NCBI RefSeq assembly: GCF_040732315.1
Contig: NZ_CP160388.1
Span: 3,748,501-3,812,500, forward strand
Length of the DNA: 64,000 bases
From: Oryzisolibacter sp. LB2S
GTDB lineage: Bacteria > Pseudomonadota > Gammaproteobacteria > Burkholderiales > Burkholderiaceae_C
Direction: 5' to 3'
In this document: piece after piece, positions 38,333 to 46,538 of the stretch
Position numbering within the stretch: position 1 is the stretch's first letter
Layout: every line of letters begins with the position of its first letter
The notes under the pieces: generated by a model
Told to the model about the DNA's origin: nothing
The model's database searches: none
Seen by the model: the letters and a program-made list of their open reading frames with translations, nothing else
Translations under genes and position numbers: made by a program

Positions 38333-39826
38333 TTATTTGTGGCTGCCGCCGCTGGAGTAGCCGCCCCAGGAGCCGCCGGAGCTGCGCGTGTAGCCGCCGC
38401 CCGAGCCGCCCGAGCAGTTGCTCATGATGATGAGCACGATGAAGAGCAGCACGATGACGAGGATCACCGTGCCGCAGCCCGCGCCCTTGGCGGCGACAAA
38501 GGGGCCGACGTCGTCGCGCTGGAACTGCTGCCTGCGGCCCTGGAGGCCGAAGGCCTGGGCCACGGCGTCGCTGGCCAGCCGGTCGCCGCTGGACCAGGTG
38601 ATCTCGCCCGGGCCCTGCTCCATCGACAGCAGGCCCTTGGGCCCGGCGAAGTCGCGGTTGAAGGTCTTTTGCCCGCGCGAGACGGGCCAGTAGAACTCGC
38701 CGAGCACGTAGTCGGTCTCGGCCTCGTAGCTGTATTTGAGCTGGTATTTCTGCCCGAGGTAGCTCGCGCTCTGGCCGCCTGCGGCCAGTTGCGGCGCGCC
38801 CGTCGTGGGGCGCACCAGGCTCCAGCCGTCCTCGGCATCGACCAGAAAGGCAAAGCCGCGCTTTTGGTTGTAGAGCAGGTATTCGGACCAGCCGAAATGC
38901 TCGTCGTCGCCCGGCGCCACACCCATGCGGTGCTGAAAGCCCACCACCTGCCAGGCCACGCCCTGCAGCTGGGCGCGGCTGCCCAGGGCGATCAGGGGCT
39001 GCACGGGCTCGTCCTGCAGGGCTGCGCGCAACTCGCCACCCAAGCCGCCCGAGAGGTCGATGAGGCTTTTGCACGCGGGGCAGGTGCAGCTTTTGGTGCT
39101 CTCAAGTTGCACGGTGACGGGCGCGCCGCACTGCGGGCAGTTGAACTGGCGGCCGCGCTCCTCCTTGGTGGATTCGTCCTTGAGGCCCTGCAGCCGCAGG
39201 TCATCGAGCAGCACGGCACGCCCGCGCTCGGCCTGGGGCGGCGTGCGGCCGTAGTCGATGGACAGCACCTCGCCGTCTTCGCTGCGCAGCTCCACCATGG
39301 CAAAGGGCTGGCCCAGCGCGGGCAGGCGCGGCAGCTCGCCCTGGGCCGCGAGCAGGCTGGCCTGGCCGGCGTAGGCCACGCTGTAGCGCTTGCCGTTGAT
39401 GGTGGCGCTGCTGCCCACGCGAAAGCGCGCCGCCTCGGGCAGGTCGCCGGTGACGGCCAGGGGGCGCGTGAAGACATAGGCGCCGTTGTCCTCGCCCAGC
39501 GTGGCCATGCTGCCGTCGTCGAGCCAGGCCACCCATTCGGTCCAGCGGCCGGCGTCGCCCTGGTACTGCAGGCGGCCGATCAGCGTGAAGGGCAGCTCCT
39601 TGCCATCCAGCTGTATGCGCCCGCTGGCATTGAGCTGCAGCGGGCTGTGGTCGTCGAACAGCTCGGCCATATTGCCGATGCGCGACAACACCTCGCCGCT
39701 GCGCACCACCATGCTCTGGCAGTAGGGGCAGATGGCGTGGGTGGACTGCGCGCTTCGAAACTCGACGGGCGCGCCGCAGCCGGGGCAGGGCGCGCGGTAG
39801 TGGCGCTGGGGGGCGCTGTCGGGCAT
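38333..39826 (-). CDS. DUF4178 zinc-ribbon membrane protein
   Basis: 497 residues. Two zinc ribbons (CPGC...CPYC at about 14-36 and CPQC...CPAC at about 233-256) each precede a DUF4178-like beta-rich module with the repeated GRLQYQGD..WTEWVAWLDDG and GFQHRMG..WSEYLLYNQKRG patterns, so it is an internal duplication. A single TM helix (VILVIVLLFIVLIIMSN) near residue 460 and a Gly/Ser tail end it. Biochemical role unknown; it is a constant neighbour of SPFH and DUF350 genes. Confidence 0.83.
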   Translation of the reverse strand: MPDSAPQRHYRAPCPGCGAPVEFRSAQSTHAICPYCQSMVVRSGEVLSRIGNMAELFDDHSPLQLNASGRIQLDGKELPFTLIGRLQYQGDAGRWTEWVAWLDDGSMATLGEDNGAYVFTRPLAVTGDLPEAARFRVGSSATINGKRYSVAYAGQASLLAAQGELPRLPALGQPFAMVELRSEDGEVLSIDYGRTPPQAERGRAVLLDDLRLQGLKDESTKEERGRQFNCPQCGAPVTVQLESTKSCTCPACKSLIDLSGGLGGELRAALQDEPVQPLIALGSRAQLQGVAWQVVGFQHRMGVAPGDDEHFGWSEYLLYNQKRGFAFLVDAEDGWSLVRPTTGAPQLAAGGQSASYLGQKYQLKYSYEAETDYVLGEFYWPVSRGQKTFNRDFAGPKGLLSMEQGPGEITWSSGDRLASDAVAQAFGLQGRRQQFQRDDVGPFVAAKGAGCGTVILVIVLLFIVLIIMSNCSGGSGGGYTRSSGGSWGGYSSGGSHK

Positions 39827-39834
39827 GTTTGGAG

Positions 39835-39893
39835 TGATTTTGGCCTCTAAGGCTTTCTGGACAAGCGCCGGCAGCTATCAAAATTGATAATTA
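39835..39893 (-). repeat. Dispersed palindromic repeat, copy 8
   Basis: Minus strand: ATCAATTTTGATAGCTGCCGGCGCTTGTCC, then AGAAAGCCTTAGAGGCCAAAATCAC. It fills the gap just upstream of the DUF4178 start. Confidence 0.75.
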
Positions 39894-39902
39894 ACGCAGA
39901 AG

Positions 39903-39991
39903 CCGTCATCCCCGCGCATGCGGGGATCCACGAGCCACCCCGGCGCAGAGCGTGCCCATGCCATGGATCCCCGCATGCGCGGGGATGACGG
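39903..39991. repeat. Inverted pair with perfect 28-bp arms
   Basis: CCGTCATCCCCGCGCATGCG... (39903-39930) and its exact reverse complement (39964-39991) enclose a 33-bp spacer. Each arm also contains its own small palindrome CCCCGCGCATGCGGGG. Same family as the pair at 63684. It lies between DUF4178 and SPFH and could form a large hairpin in the transcript. Confidence 0.9.
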
Positions 39992-40016
39992 TGAGCCCAC
40001 GGGTACGGCACGGGGC

Positions 40017-41054
40017 CTAAACCAGCTTCTTGAGCAGCTCGGCCTTCTTGGCGTCGAACTCCTCCTGCGTGAGGATGCCCTTGGCCTTCAGATCAGCGAG
40101 CTTCTCCAGCGTGGCCATGACCTCCTCGGGGCGCACGCCCACGGGGGCCGCCGCAGCCGCCTGCGCCGCCCCGCCCTGCAGCCCGGCCTGCAGGTTCTGC
40201 GCCAGCACCTGGCCCAGGGCCACGCCCGCGCCCAGGCCCATGGCGTCGCCGGCAATGCCGCCGCCGCCCTGGGCGGCGCCCTCGGCCATCTTGGGGATGG
40301 CCTGGGCCGTCTGGTACTGCATGAAGCGGCCCATGTCATTGCCGACCATGCCCATGCCGATCTTCTGGTCCAGCACCTTTTGCAGCTCTTCGGGCAGCGA
40401 CAGGTTCTGCACCGTCATGGCCTCGAGCTTGAGGCCCAGCTTCTCGAACGCCGGCGCCAGCGCCTTGGCCAGCGCATCGGCAAACATCAGCTGATTGGCC
40501 GCCAGGTCGAGAAACGCCACGCCGCTGCCGGCAATGGCGTTGCTGATGTTCTGCAGCACCAGGCCGCGCAGCTGGCCGTCCAGGTCGGCCGCGGGGTAGC
40601 TCTCGCGCGTGCCCGAGATCTCGGTGTGGAACAGCTTGGGGTCGGCCACGCGATAGGCGTAGTTGCCAAAGGCGCGCAGGCGCACGGCGCCAAAGTCCGC
40701 GTCGCGGATGGTGATGGGCTGGGGTGTGCCCCATTTCTGGTCGATCTGCTGGCGCGTGCTGAAGAAATACACGTCGCTCTTGAACGGCGACTGGAACAGC
40801 TTGTCCCAGTTCTTCAGATAGGTCAGCACCGGCAGGGTCTGCGTGGTGAGCTTGTAGGTGCCGGGGCCGAACACGTCGGCCACCTGGCCCTCGTTGACGA
40901 ACAGCGCCATCTGCGACTCGCGCACCACCAGCGTGGCGCCGGTCTGGATTTCCATGCCCTCCATGGGAAAGCGCCAGGCGAGCGTTCCATCGCCCTCCTC
41001 GGTCCACTGGAGGATGTCGATGAACTGCTTCTTGATGAAGTCCATGAGGGCCAT
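40017..41054 (-). CDS. SPFH-domain protein with C-terminal SHOCT motif
   Basis: 345 residues. The SPFH/stomatin-like domain covers about 20-230 (TLVVRESQMALFVNEGQVADVFGPG-type start; DADFGAVRLRAFGNYAYRV), followed by Gly/Ala-rich linkers and a SHOCT-like helical hairpin LADLKAKGILTQEEFDAKKA at the end. It is the YdjI/'virion core protein' type rather than flotillin; no TM segment is evident. It is the first gene of the long minus-strand unit and presumably organises the membrane components encoded behind it. Confidence 0.86.
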   Translation of the reverse strand: MALMDFIKKQFIDILQWTEEGDGTLAWRFPMEGMEIQTGATLVVRESQMALFVNEGQVADVFGPGTYKLTTQTLPVLTYLKNWDKLFQSPFKSDVYFFSTRQQIDQKWGTPQPITIRDADFGAVRLRAFGNYAYRVADPKLFHTEISGTRESYPAADLDGQLRGLVLQNISNAIAGSGVAFLDLAANQLMFADALAKALAPAFEKLGLKLEAMTVQNLSLPEELQKVLDQKIGMGMVGNDMGRFMQYQTAQAIPKMAEGAAQGGGGIAGDAMGLGAGVALGQVLAQNLQAGLQGGAAQAAAAAPVGVRPEEVMATLEKLADLKAKGILTQEEFDAKKAELLKKLV

Positions 41055-41179
41055 GGTCGTGCTCCCTTAGCGATCTGGAATGGAGAAAAAAGGCGCACGC
41101 ATCATAGCGACCGCCCCCGTGGGCCCGGCGCGAAGCCGGTCCCTATGCGCGAAATAGCGACAGGCAATTGCCAGCCATA

Positions 41180-41198
41180 AATGCGAACGATTATCATT
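41180..41198. promoter_or_regulatory. Fur-box-like site before DUF2061 gene
   Basis: AATGCGAACGATTATCATT, a 19-bp imperfect palindrome (6 of 9 pairs) close to the Fur consensus, 24 bp upstream of the start codon. Confidence 0.55.
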
Positions 41199-41222
41199 TG
41201 CGCACATCGACAGGAGCCCATC

Positions 41223-41525
41223 ATGACCCGCATTCGCATTGCCGCCCGCCGCAACCTGCCCACGCTGGCCAAGACCGGCAGCTACTACGTGATCCATATC
41301 TGCGTGGCCGCGCTGGTGGCCTATGCCGTCACGGGCAACCTGATCGCCTCGCTCACGCTGAGCCTGCTCGAGCCCACGGTGCAGGCCGTGGCCTTCTTCT
41401 TCCACGAAAAGGCCTGGGAGAGGCTGCTGGCGCGCAGCACGACCGCTCAGGAATGCACATCGAGCAACGCGCCCGTGGTGTCGGCGGACACGCGCAGCAC
41501 GACCGCGTTGGCCTTGAAGGCGTAG
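41223..41525 (+). CDS. DUF2061 small membrane protein
   Basis: 100 residues with two hydrophobic helices: LAKTGSYYVIHICVAALVAY and IASLTLSLLEPTVQAVAFFF, then HEKAWER, the conserved pattern of DUF2061. The function of the family is unknown. GGAG precedes the ATG at 8 nt. The family normally ends near residue 75; the last 26 residues here (after ARSTTAQ) overlap the opposite-strand flagellar-rod-like gene by 79 bp, so the C-terminal tail may be a run-on. The Fur-like box suggests iron control. Confidence 0.8.
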   Translation: MTRIRIAARRNLPTLAKTGSYYVIHICVAALVAYAVTGNLIASLTLSLLEPTVQAVAFFFHEKAWERLLARSTTAQECTSSNAPVVSADTRSTTALALKA

Positions 41526-41749
41526 GTGGCGGCCATCTGCTCCACCGCCTCGGACTCGAGCGCCACACCGGCCTGACCCGCCGGGGCGAGCCGGGCCTGT
41601 ACGCCGCCCAGAGCGGGCTGGGCCTGCTGGCGCACCTGCTGGCCCGTGAAACCCGGGGTATGGAGGTTGGCGATGTTGTGCGCGCTGCTCGAGAGCCGCA
41701 GCTGCGCGGCCTGCAGGCCGGATTGGGCGATGGCGGTGATGGTGCTCAT
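41447..41749 (-). CDS. Orphan flagellar basal-body rod-like protein
   Basis: 100 residues. The N-terminal IAQSGLQAAQLRLSSSAHNI, ANLHTPGFT matches the Flg_bb_rod motif of FlgB/FlgC/FlgE/FlgG axial proteins, and the C-terminal AVEQMAATYAFKANAVVL resembles their C-terminal helix, but the middle is tiny. No other flagellar gene is near. It overlaps the end of the DUF2061 gene on the other strand. It may be a minor axial component or a relic. Confidence 0.68.
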   Translation of the reverse strand: MSTITAIAQSGLQAAQLRLSSSAHNIANLHTPGFTGQQVRQQAQPALGGVQARLAPAGQAGVALESEAVEQMAATYAFKANAVVLRVSADTTGALLDVHS

Positions 41750-41772
41750 GCCGTCGATATCGGCAGGCGGGC

Positions 41773-42714
41773 TCAGGCGCTTGAATGTGCCTGCGCCAGG
41801 CATTGCTGGAACAGCTGCGCCGCGCGGCTGGGCGCGGGCGAGCGGCGCACCAGGCTGACGAACCGGCAGCGGTAGTGGAACAGGTCGGGCCGCACGCACT
41901 GAAGACGGCCCTGGCGCTCGAAGGCCTCGGCGTAGTGATCGGGCAGAAAACCCAGAAAGCGCCCCGACAGCACCAAGGTGGCAATGGCCTCCTGGTCGAA
42001 GCCCGTAGCGGCGCGCGTCAGACGCGCCTCGTGCGACAGCTCCATGTTGGGCGAGTGGTAGCCCAGGCCGGCAAACGGGTGGCGGCGCAGCGCGTCCCAG
42101 TCCAGCGTGCCGTGGTCCGCGCCAAACAGCGCATGGCCCGCGCCGCAGTACAGCAGCATGGTCTCGCCAAACAGCTCGGTATAGACCAGGCTTTGCGAGC
42201 TGCGGTGCGCCGGGATGATGCCCACCTGAAAGCTGCCGTCGATCACGCCGCGCTCTATGGTGTTGATCGAGCCCACATGCAGCTGCAGCTGCACATGGGG
42301 CGCCTGATCGGCAAAGGTGGCGATGGCCGCGTCGATATGCGCGGCCGGGTTGCTGGCGGTCTTGTCGAACACGGCCACTGCCAGCTGCCCGCCCATGCGC
42401 GCGTGGATGTCGTCGATGCTGCCCAGAAAGCCGCGCACCGAGGCCAAGAGGCGCAGCGTCTCCTCGTACACGCGGTGGCCCTCGGGTGTGAGGGCAAAGC
42501 CCGCACGGCCGCGGCGGCACAGGGTGAGGCCCAGGCGCGTCTCCAGGTCCTTGATGTGGCGGCTCACCGTGCTGGTGCCGATGTTGAGCTCGAGCTCCGC
42601 CGCCGCCATGCCGCCGCACTCGACCACGGCCTTGAAGACCTGCAACAGGCGCAGGTCCATGTCGGAGAGCTGGCCGAGGATGGCGCGCGGGCGGGAGGTG
42701 ATTTTTACTTGCAT
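41773..42714 (-). CDS. LysR-family regulator divergent from beta-alanine transaminase
   Basis: 313 residues. N-terminal winged helix (DLRLLQVFKAVVECGGMAAA, NIGTSTVSRHIKDLETRLGL) and C-terminal type 2 periplasmic-fold effector domain (about 95-300). It is transcribed away from the transaminase gene, the usual arrangement for a LysR activator and its target. ATG 42714 (MQVKITSRP) was chosen because it gives normal family length; ATG at MDLRLLQ is too close to the helix. The effector may be beta-alanine or a related amine (inference). Confidence 0.9.
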   Translation of the reverse strand: MQVKITSRPRAILGQLSDMDLRLLQVFKAVVECGGMAAAELELNIGTSTVSRHIKDLETRLGLTLCRRGRAGFALTPEGHRVYEETLRLLASVRGFLGSIDDIHARMGGQLAVAVFDKTASNPAAHIDAAIATFADQAPHVQLQLHVGSINTIERGVIDGSFQVGIIPAHRSSQSLVYTELFGETMLLYCGAGHALFGADHGTLDWDALRRHPFAGLGYHSPNMELSHEARLTRAATGFDQEAIATLVLSGRFLGFLPDHYAEAFERQGRLQCVRPDLFHYRCRFVSLVRRSPAPSRAAQLFQQCLAQAHSSA

Positions 42715-42738
42715 AAACAGGCAAGTGAACGTGGATAT

Positions 42739-42755
42739 ATGTTGCTTCAAACAAT
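42739..42755. promoter_or_regulatory. Candidate LysR operator in the divergent promoter
   Basis: ATGTTGCTTCAAACAAT is an imperfect palindrome of the T-N11-A type in the 85-bp gap between the LysR gene and the transaminase. Confidence 0.4.
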
Positions 42756-42799
42756 TATCACCGCGACCAACAATCGCGTATTCCATACAGGAGGCCGCC

Positions 42800-44161
42800 A
42801 TGTCTTTTGCCGTGATTGACGACACCACCCACCCCGCCGCCGTGCGCCAGGACGCCGCCTGGCTCGACGCCCACTGGATGCCGTTCACCGGCAACCGCAA
42901 CTTCAAGGCCAACCCGCGCATGGTCGTGGGCGCCCAGGGCGCGTACTACACGACGGCCGAGGGGCGCAAGATCTTCGACGGCCTGTCGGGCCTGTGGTGC
43001 TCGGGCCTGGGCCATGGGCGCAGGGAGATTGCCGAGGCCATAGGCAAGGCCGCAGCCAACCTGGACTATTCGCCGGCCTTCCAGTTCGGCCACCCGGCCG
43101 CGTTCGAGCTGGCCAACCGCATCAAGGACTTGACGCCCGCGGGGCTGGACTATGTGTTCTTCACCGGCTCGGGCTCCGAGGCGGCGGATACGTCGCTCAA
43201 GATGGCGCGCGCCTACTGGCGCGCCAAGGGTCAGGCGGGCAAGACGCGATTGATCGGCCGCGAGAAGGGCTACCACGGCGTGAACTTCGGCGGCATCTCG
43301 GTGGGCGGCATCGCGGGCAACCGCAAGCTGTTCGGCCAGGGCGTGGAGGCCGACCATATTCCCCACACCCAGCCGCCCGTGGGTTCGTTTTACCGCGGCA
43401 TGCCGGACATGGATGGCCGCGCGTTGGCCGACAGGCTGCTCGACGTGATCGCCCTGCACGACGCGAGCAACATCGCGGCCGTCATCGTCGAGCCGTTCTC
43501 GGGCTCGGCCGGCGTGGTGATTCCGCCCGCGGGCTACCTGCAGCGCCTGCGCGAGATCTGCACGCAGAACAACATCCTGCTCATCTTCGACGAGGTCATC
43601 ACGGGCTTTGGCCGTGTCGGCGGATGGACTGGCTCCGAGGTGTTCGGCGTCACGCCCGACATCCTGAACTTCGCCAAGCAGGTGACCAACGGCGCCCAGC
43701 CGCTCGGCGGCTGCGTGGCAAGCAAAGAGATCTACGACACCTTCATGGCCGCGGGCGGCCCCGAGTACATGCTGGAGTTTGCCCACGGCTACACCTACTC
43801 GGCCCACCCCGTGGCCTGTGCGGCGGGCAATGCCACGCTGGAAATCCTGCAAAAGGACGACATGCCGGCACGCGTGAAGGCGCTGGCGCCCTACTTCGAG
43901 AACGCCGTGCACGGCCTCAAGGGAGCCAAACATGTGGCCGACATCCGCAACTACGGCCTGGCCGCGGGTTTCACCATCGAGTCCCTGCCCGGCGAGCCGG
44001 CGCGCCGCCCCTACGAGATCGCCATGAAGTGCTGGGAAAAGGGCTTCTACGTGCGTTACGGCGGCGACACGATCCAGCTGGCGCCGCCCTTCATCAGTAC
44101 CGAGGCCGAGATCGACCGCCTGGTCAGCGCCCTGGGCGATGCGCTGCAGGAAACCGCCTGA
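42800..44161 (+). CDS. Beta-alanine:pyruvate (omega-amino acid) aminotransferase
   Basis: Class III PLP aminotransferase of 453 residues. It transfers the amino group of beta-alanine (or another omega-amine) to pyruvate, giving malonate semialdehyde and alanine. HWMPFTGNRNFK at the N-terminus is the omega-aminotransferase signature; FTGSGSEAADTSLKMARAY binds PLP phosphate, IFDEVITGFGR gives the cofactor Asp, and AKQVTNGAQPLGG holds the Schiff-base Lys. AGGAGGCCGCC precedes the ATG. The neighbouring LysR gene and an M20 amidohydrolase operon 8 kb away fit a beta-alanine/pyrimidine-type catabolic theme. Confidence 0.92.
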   Translation: MSFAVIDDTTHPAAVRQDAAWLDAHWMPFTGNRNFKANPRMVVGAQGAYYTTAEGRKIFDGLSGLWCSGLGHGRREIAEAIGKAAANLDYSPAFQFGHPAAFELANRIKDLTPAGLDYVFFTGSGSEAADTSLKMARAYWRAKGQAGKTRLIGREKGYHGVNFGGISVGGIAGNRKLFGQGVEADHIPHTQPPVGSFYRGMPDMDGRALADRLLDVIALHDASNIAAVIVEPFSGSAGVVIPPAGYLQRLREICTQNNILLIFDEVITGFGRVGGWTGSEVFGVTPDILNFAKQVTNGAQPLGGCVASKEIYDTFMAAGGPEYMLEFAHGYTYSAHPVACAAGNATLEILQKDDMPARVKALAPYFENAVHGLKGAKHVADIRNYGLAAGFTIESLPGEPARRPYEIAMKCWEKGFYVRYGGDTIQLAPPFISTEAEIDRLVSALGDALQETA

Positions 44162-44180
44162 TGCTATTTTATGAATAGCA
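44162..44180. terminator. Hairpin after the transaminase gene
   Basis: TGCTATT / AATAGCA, a perfect 7-bp stem with 5-nt loop directly after the TGA. No T-run follows, so intrinsic termination is uncertain. The following bases look like a decayed dispersed repeat. Confidence 0.35.
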
Positions 44181-44292
44181 CACATCGCTGGATACAAAGG
44201 CGCCAATGACCAGATAGTCGGGATGTCGGCAAGCCGGCACCTCGACTCTGCGGGCGGTCGGGTTACAGTAGGCCAAAGCCTTCAGCCCGCCC

Positions 44293-45429
44293 ATGAAACT
44301 GACGCCCGAGCCTTCTGCCCGCCGCGACGTGCATTGGACAGTGCACATGAACTGGCGCAATCGCAGCCTGTTCTATGTGCTGCTGCTGATGGCGCTGGGA
44401 TCGCACCTGCTGACCATAGGCGCGTCGGCCGCAGGCTGGGCGGCTCTGACCCTCAACTACGTTGCCTATCCCCACCTGGCCTACTGGCGCGCGCGCCGCG
44501 CGCGCGATCAGCGGCTGGCGGAGATGCACAACATGGATGCCGACATCGTGATGGCCGGCGCGTGGATAGCCTCGCTCGGTGCGCCGCTGTGGATCAGCTT
44601 CATCCTCTGCGCATCGGGCTGCATCAACATGGTGGTTTTCCACGGCGCACGCGGGGGCCTGCGCCTGATGCTCAGCCTGGCCGTGGGAATGGCACTGGCC
44701 GCGCTGGTCGTGCCGCTGGCCTGGCAACCCGAGACAGATCTGCGCACGTCCGTGCTGTGCATGATTGCCCTGCTGCTCTACCTCTTCGCGTTTGCTCGCG
44801 ATGGTTATGACCGCGCGATGAGCCAGAGCCAGGCGAACAGCCGCCTGCGCAAACAGTACGACGAGATCCAATCGCTGCAGGCGCAACTGCGCGAACAGGC
44901 GCTGCGTGATCCGCTCACGGGGCTGTTCAACCGCCGCCAGCTCGACGCCACGCTGGGGCCAGCCATGCAGCTCTGCCGCGAGCAGGGTGCCTGCCTTTCG
45001 GTGCTCATCGTCGACATCGACCACTTCAAGCGCATCAACGACACCCATGGCCATGCCGCGGGCGATGCGGTGCTGCAGTCTTTCGCACAGTTGCTGCTGC
45101 GTCACATGCGACCACAGGACATGGCCTACCGCATAGGGGGCGAAGAGTTTCTGCTGGTGCTCGGCGGCACGCCATTGGACACCGCCGTGGAGCGCGCGCA
45201 CATGCTGCGCGAGGCCGTGGAGGTCTTGCGTGTGCGCACTGGCTCGGGCGAGCTCTCCGTCACCCTGTCGTGTGGCGCAGCCGCCTTCCCCCTGCACGCC
45301 CAGGAGCCTCAGGACCTTCTGGACTGTGCCGACCAGGCCCTGTACGAGGCCAAGAAGGGCGGGCGCAACCGGGTCGTGACCCATCCCGGGCCGGTGCCGC
45401 TCCAGCCCGCCCTCTCTGCAAGCGAGTAG
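44293..45429 (+). CDS. Diguanylate cyclase with MASE2-like membrane domain
   Basis: 378 residues. Four to six hydrophobic helices (about 25-170, MASE2-like) precede a short coiled coil and a GGDEF domain. The active site is GGEEF, with RPQD five residues before it (I-site), and VDIDHFKRIND. It should make c-di-GMP with product inhibition. An ATG at 44347 (MNWRNRS) is an alternative start. The gene stands alone between the transaminase and a convergent GntR regulator. Confidence 0.88.
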   Translation: MKLTPEPSARRDVHWTVHMNWRNRSLFYVLLLMALGSHLLTIGASAAGWAALTLNYVAYPHLAYWRARRARDQRLAEMHNMDADIVMAGAWIASLGAPLWISFILCASGCINMVVFHGARGGLRLMLSLAVGMALAALVVPLAWQPETDLRTSVLCMIALLLYLFAFARDGYDRAMSQSQANSRLRKQYDEIQSLQAQLREQALRDPLTGLFNRRQLDATLGPAMQLCREQGACLSVLIVDIDHFKRINDTHGHAAGDAVLQSFAQLLLRHMRPQDMAYRIGGEEFLLVLGGTPLDTAVERAHMLREAVEVLRVRTGSGELSVTLSCGAAAFPLHAQEPQDLLDCADQALYEAKKGGRNRVVTHPGPVPLQPALSASE

Positions 45430-45441
45430 CTGCGCAGACCA

Positions 45442-46302
45442 TCAGCCGGCGGACATGGTCCGTCGGCGCGCCGGTTTCGCTTTTGCATTGCCTGTCCTGG
45501 GGGCCATGGACGCGGCGCGCGGGCGCCGCAGCGTGTCCGCATCCAGTATCAAGCGCCCTTGAATGCGCCCTTTCATGCGCTTGACGCTGCTGGCCGCATC
45601 CTGCATGTGTTGCTGCATGAGCGCGCGGACCTTTTCTGCATCGCGCGCCCGCGCGGCCTGCACGATCGCGCGGTGGATCTGTGCATTGGCCTCGCCAAAA
45701 CGCCGATGCTCGGACTGCGGCGTGCGGTTGCCGAAAACGATGAGCTGGCGAATCATTTCATTGATCAGCTCACAGGAGAAGCGCAGGAACGGGTTGGGGT
45801 TGGCGGCGGCCAGGATGTCGTGGAAGTTCACGTCCTCGCGCCGCTGCGTCACGAGGTCCTGCTGGCTTTGCGTGGGGTCGCAGCAGGCGATGCTGTGCTC
45901 CAGGGCCTCGAAATCGGCGTCGGTCAGGTACGGCACCGCGCCGGCGGCCAGCTCGGGTTCGAGCATCTGGCGCACGGTGTAGATGTCGTCGATCGTCACC
46001 TCCTGGAAGAACAGGTAGTTCTGCATGAACTGCAGCGTGCGATCGAGCGGCACCGCGGCGATGGTGCCACCGCCCGTGGGCCCCGTGGAAATGGTCACCA
46101 GCCCCTGCACCTCAAGTGCCTTCAGCGCCTCACGGATCGTGCCCTTGCTGACCTGAAACTGGGCTTGCAGCTCACTCTCGCGCGGCAGGCGGTCGCCGGG
46201 GCTCAGGTTTTTCTCGGTAATCAAGCGCTTGATTTCCTGCGCCACGAGGTCGGAGCGTTTGAGCTGCCGGATCGCCAGCGGAGCGGGCTTCTGTGTTGCC
46301 AT
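45442..46302 (-). CDS. GntR/FadR-family transcriptional regulator
   Basis: 286 residues. The N-terminal winged helix (about 15-80) has DLVAQEIKRLITEKNLSPGD, RLPRESELQAQFQVSKGTIR and EALKALEVQGLV. The FCD effector domain follows with YTVRQMLEPELA, NFHDILAAANPNPFL and HRAIVQAARARDAEKV, where Asp/His residues bind metal and ligand. It faces the transporter operon across 236 bp and is the likely controller of it. The C-terminal 40 residues are basic and probably unstructured. Confidence 0.9.
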   Translation of the reverse strand: MATQKPAPLAIRQLKRSDLVAQEIKRLITEKNLSPGDRLPRESELQAQFQVSKGTIREALKALEVQGLVTISTGPTGGGTIAAVPLDRTLQFMQNYLFFQEVTIDDIYTVRQMLEPELAAGAVPYLTDADFEALEHSIACCDPTQSQQDLVTQRREDVNFHDILAAANPNPFLRFSCELINEMIRQLIVFGNRTPQSEHRRFGEANAQIHRAIVQAARARDAEKVRALMQQHMQDAASSVKRMKGRIQGRLILDADTLRRPRAASMAPRTGNAKAKPARRRTMSAG

Positions 46303-46538
46303 GGCTTGTTGTCTTTCCTCGGGGTGGTCAGGCGCCGCCGCCCCCCTGCATTCGCTGTCTTGGTGCAAGTATGCACCGCCCGGGGGCATGACGAAAGTTT
46401 CTAGGGTTTGTACGCGTCATATTCATTGTATTTGTCACTATAAATATGAACAAGGAGCCTGAGCGCATGGCCCAGCGGATTGGCATGCAACTTGCAACAA
46501 CACAAGCTCCAACCCGTTCCCTCACCACGGAGTCACTC

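Noticed and set aside
44162..44215. Possible decayed dispersed repeat after the transaminase gene
   Set aside because: Only ATAGC and a GGCGCC are aligned; arms are not recognisable. Reported only as a hairpin.
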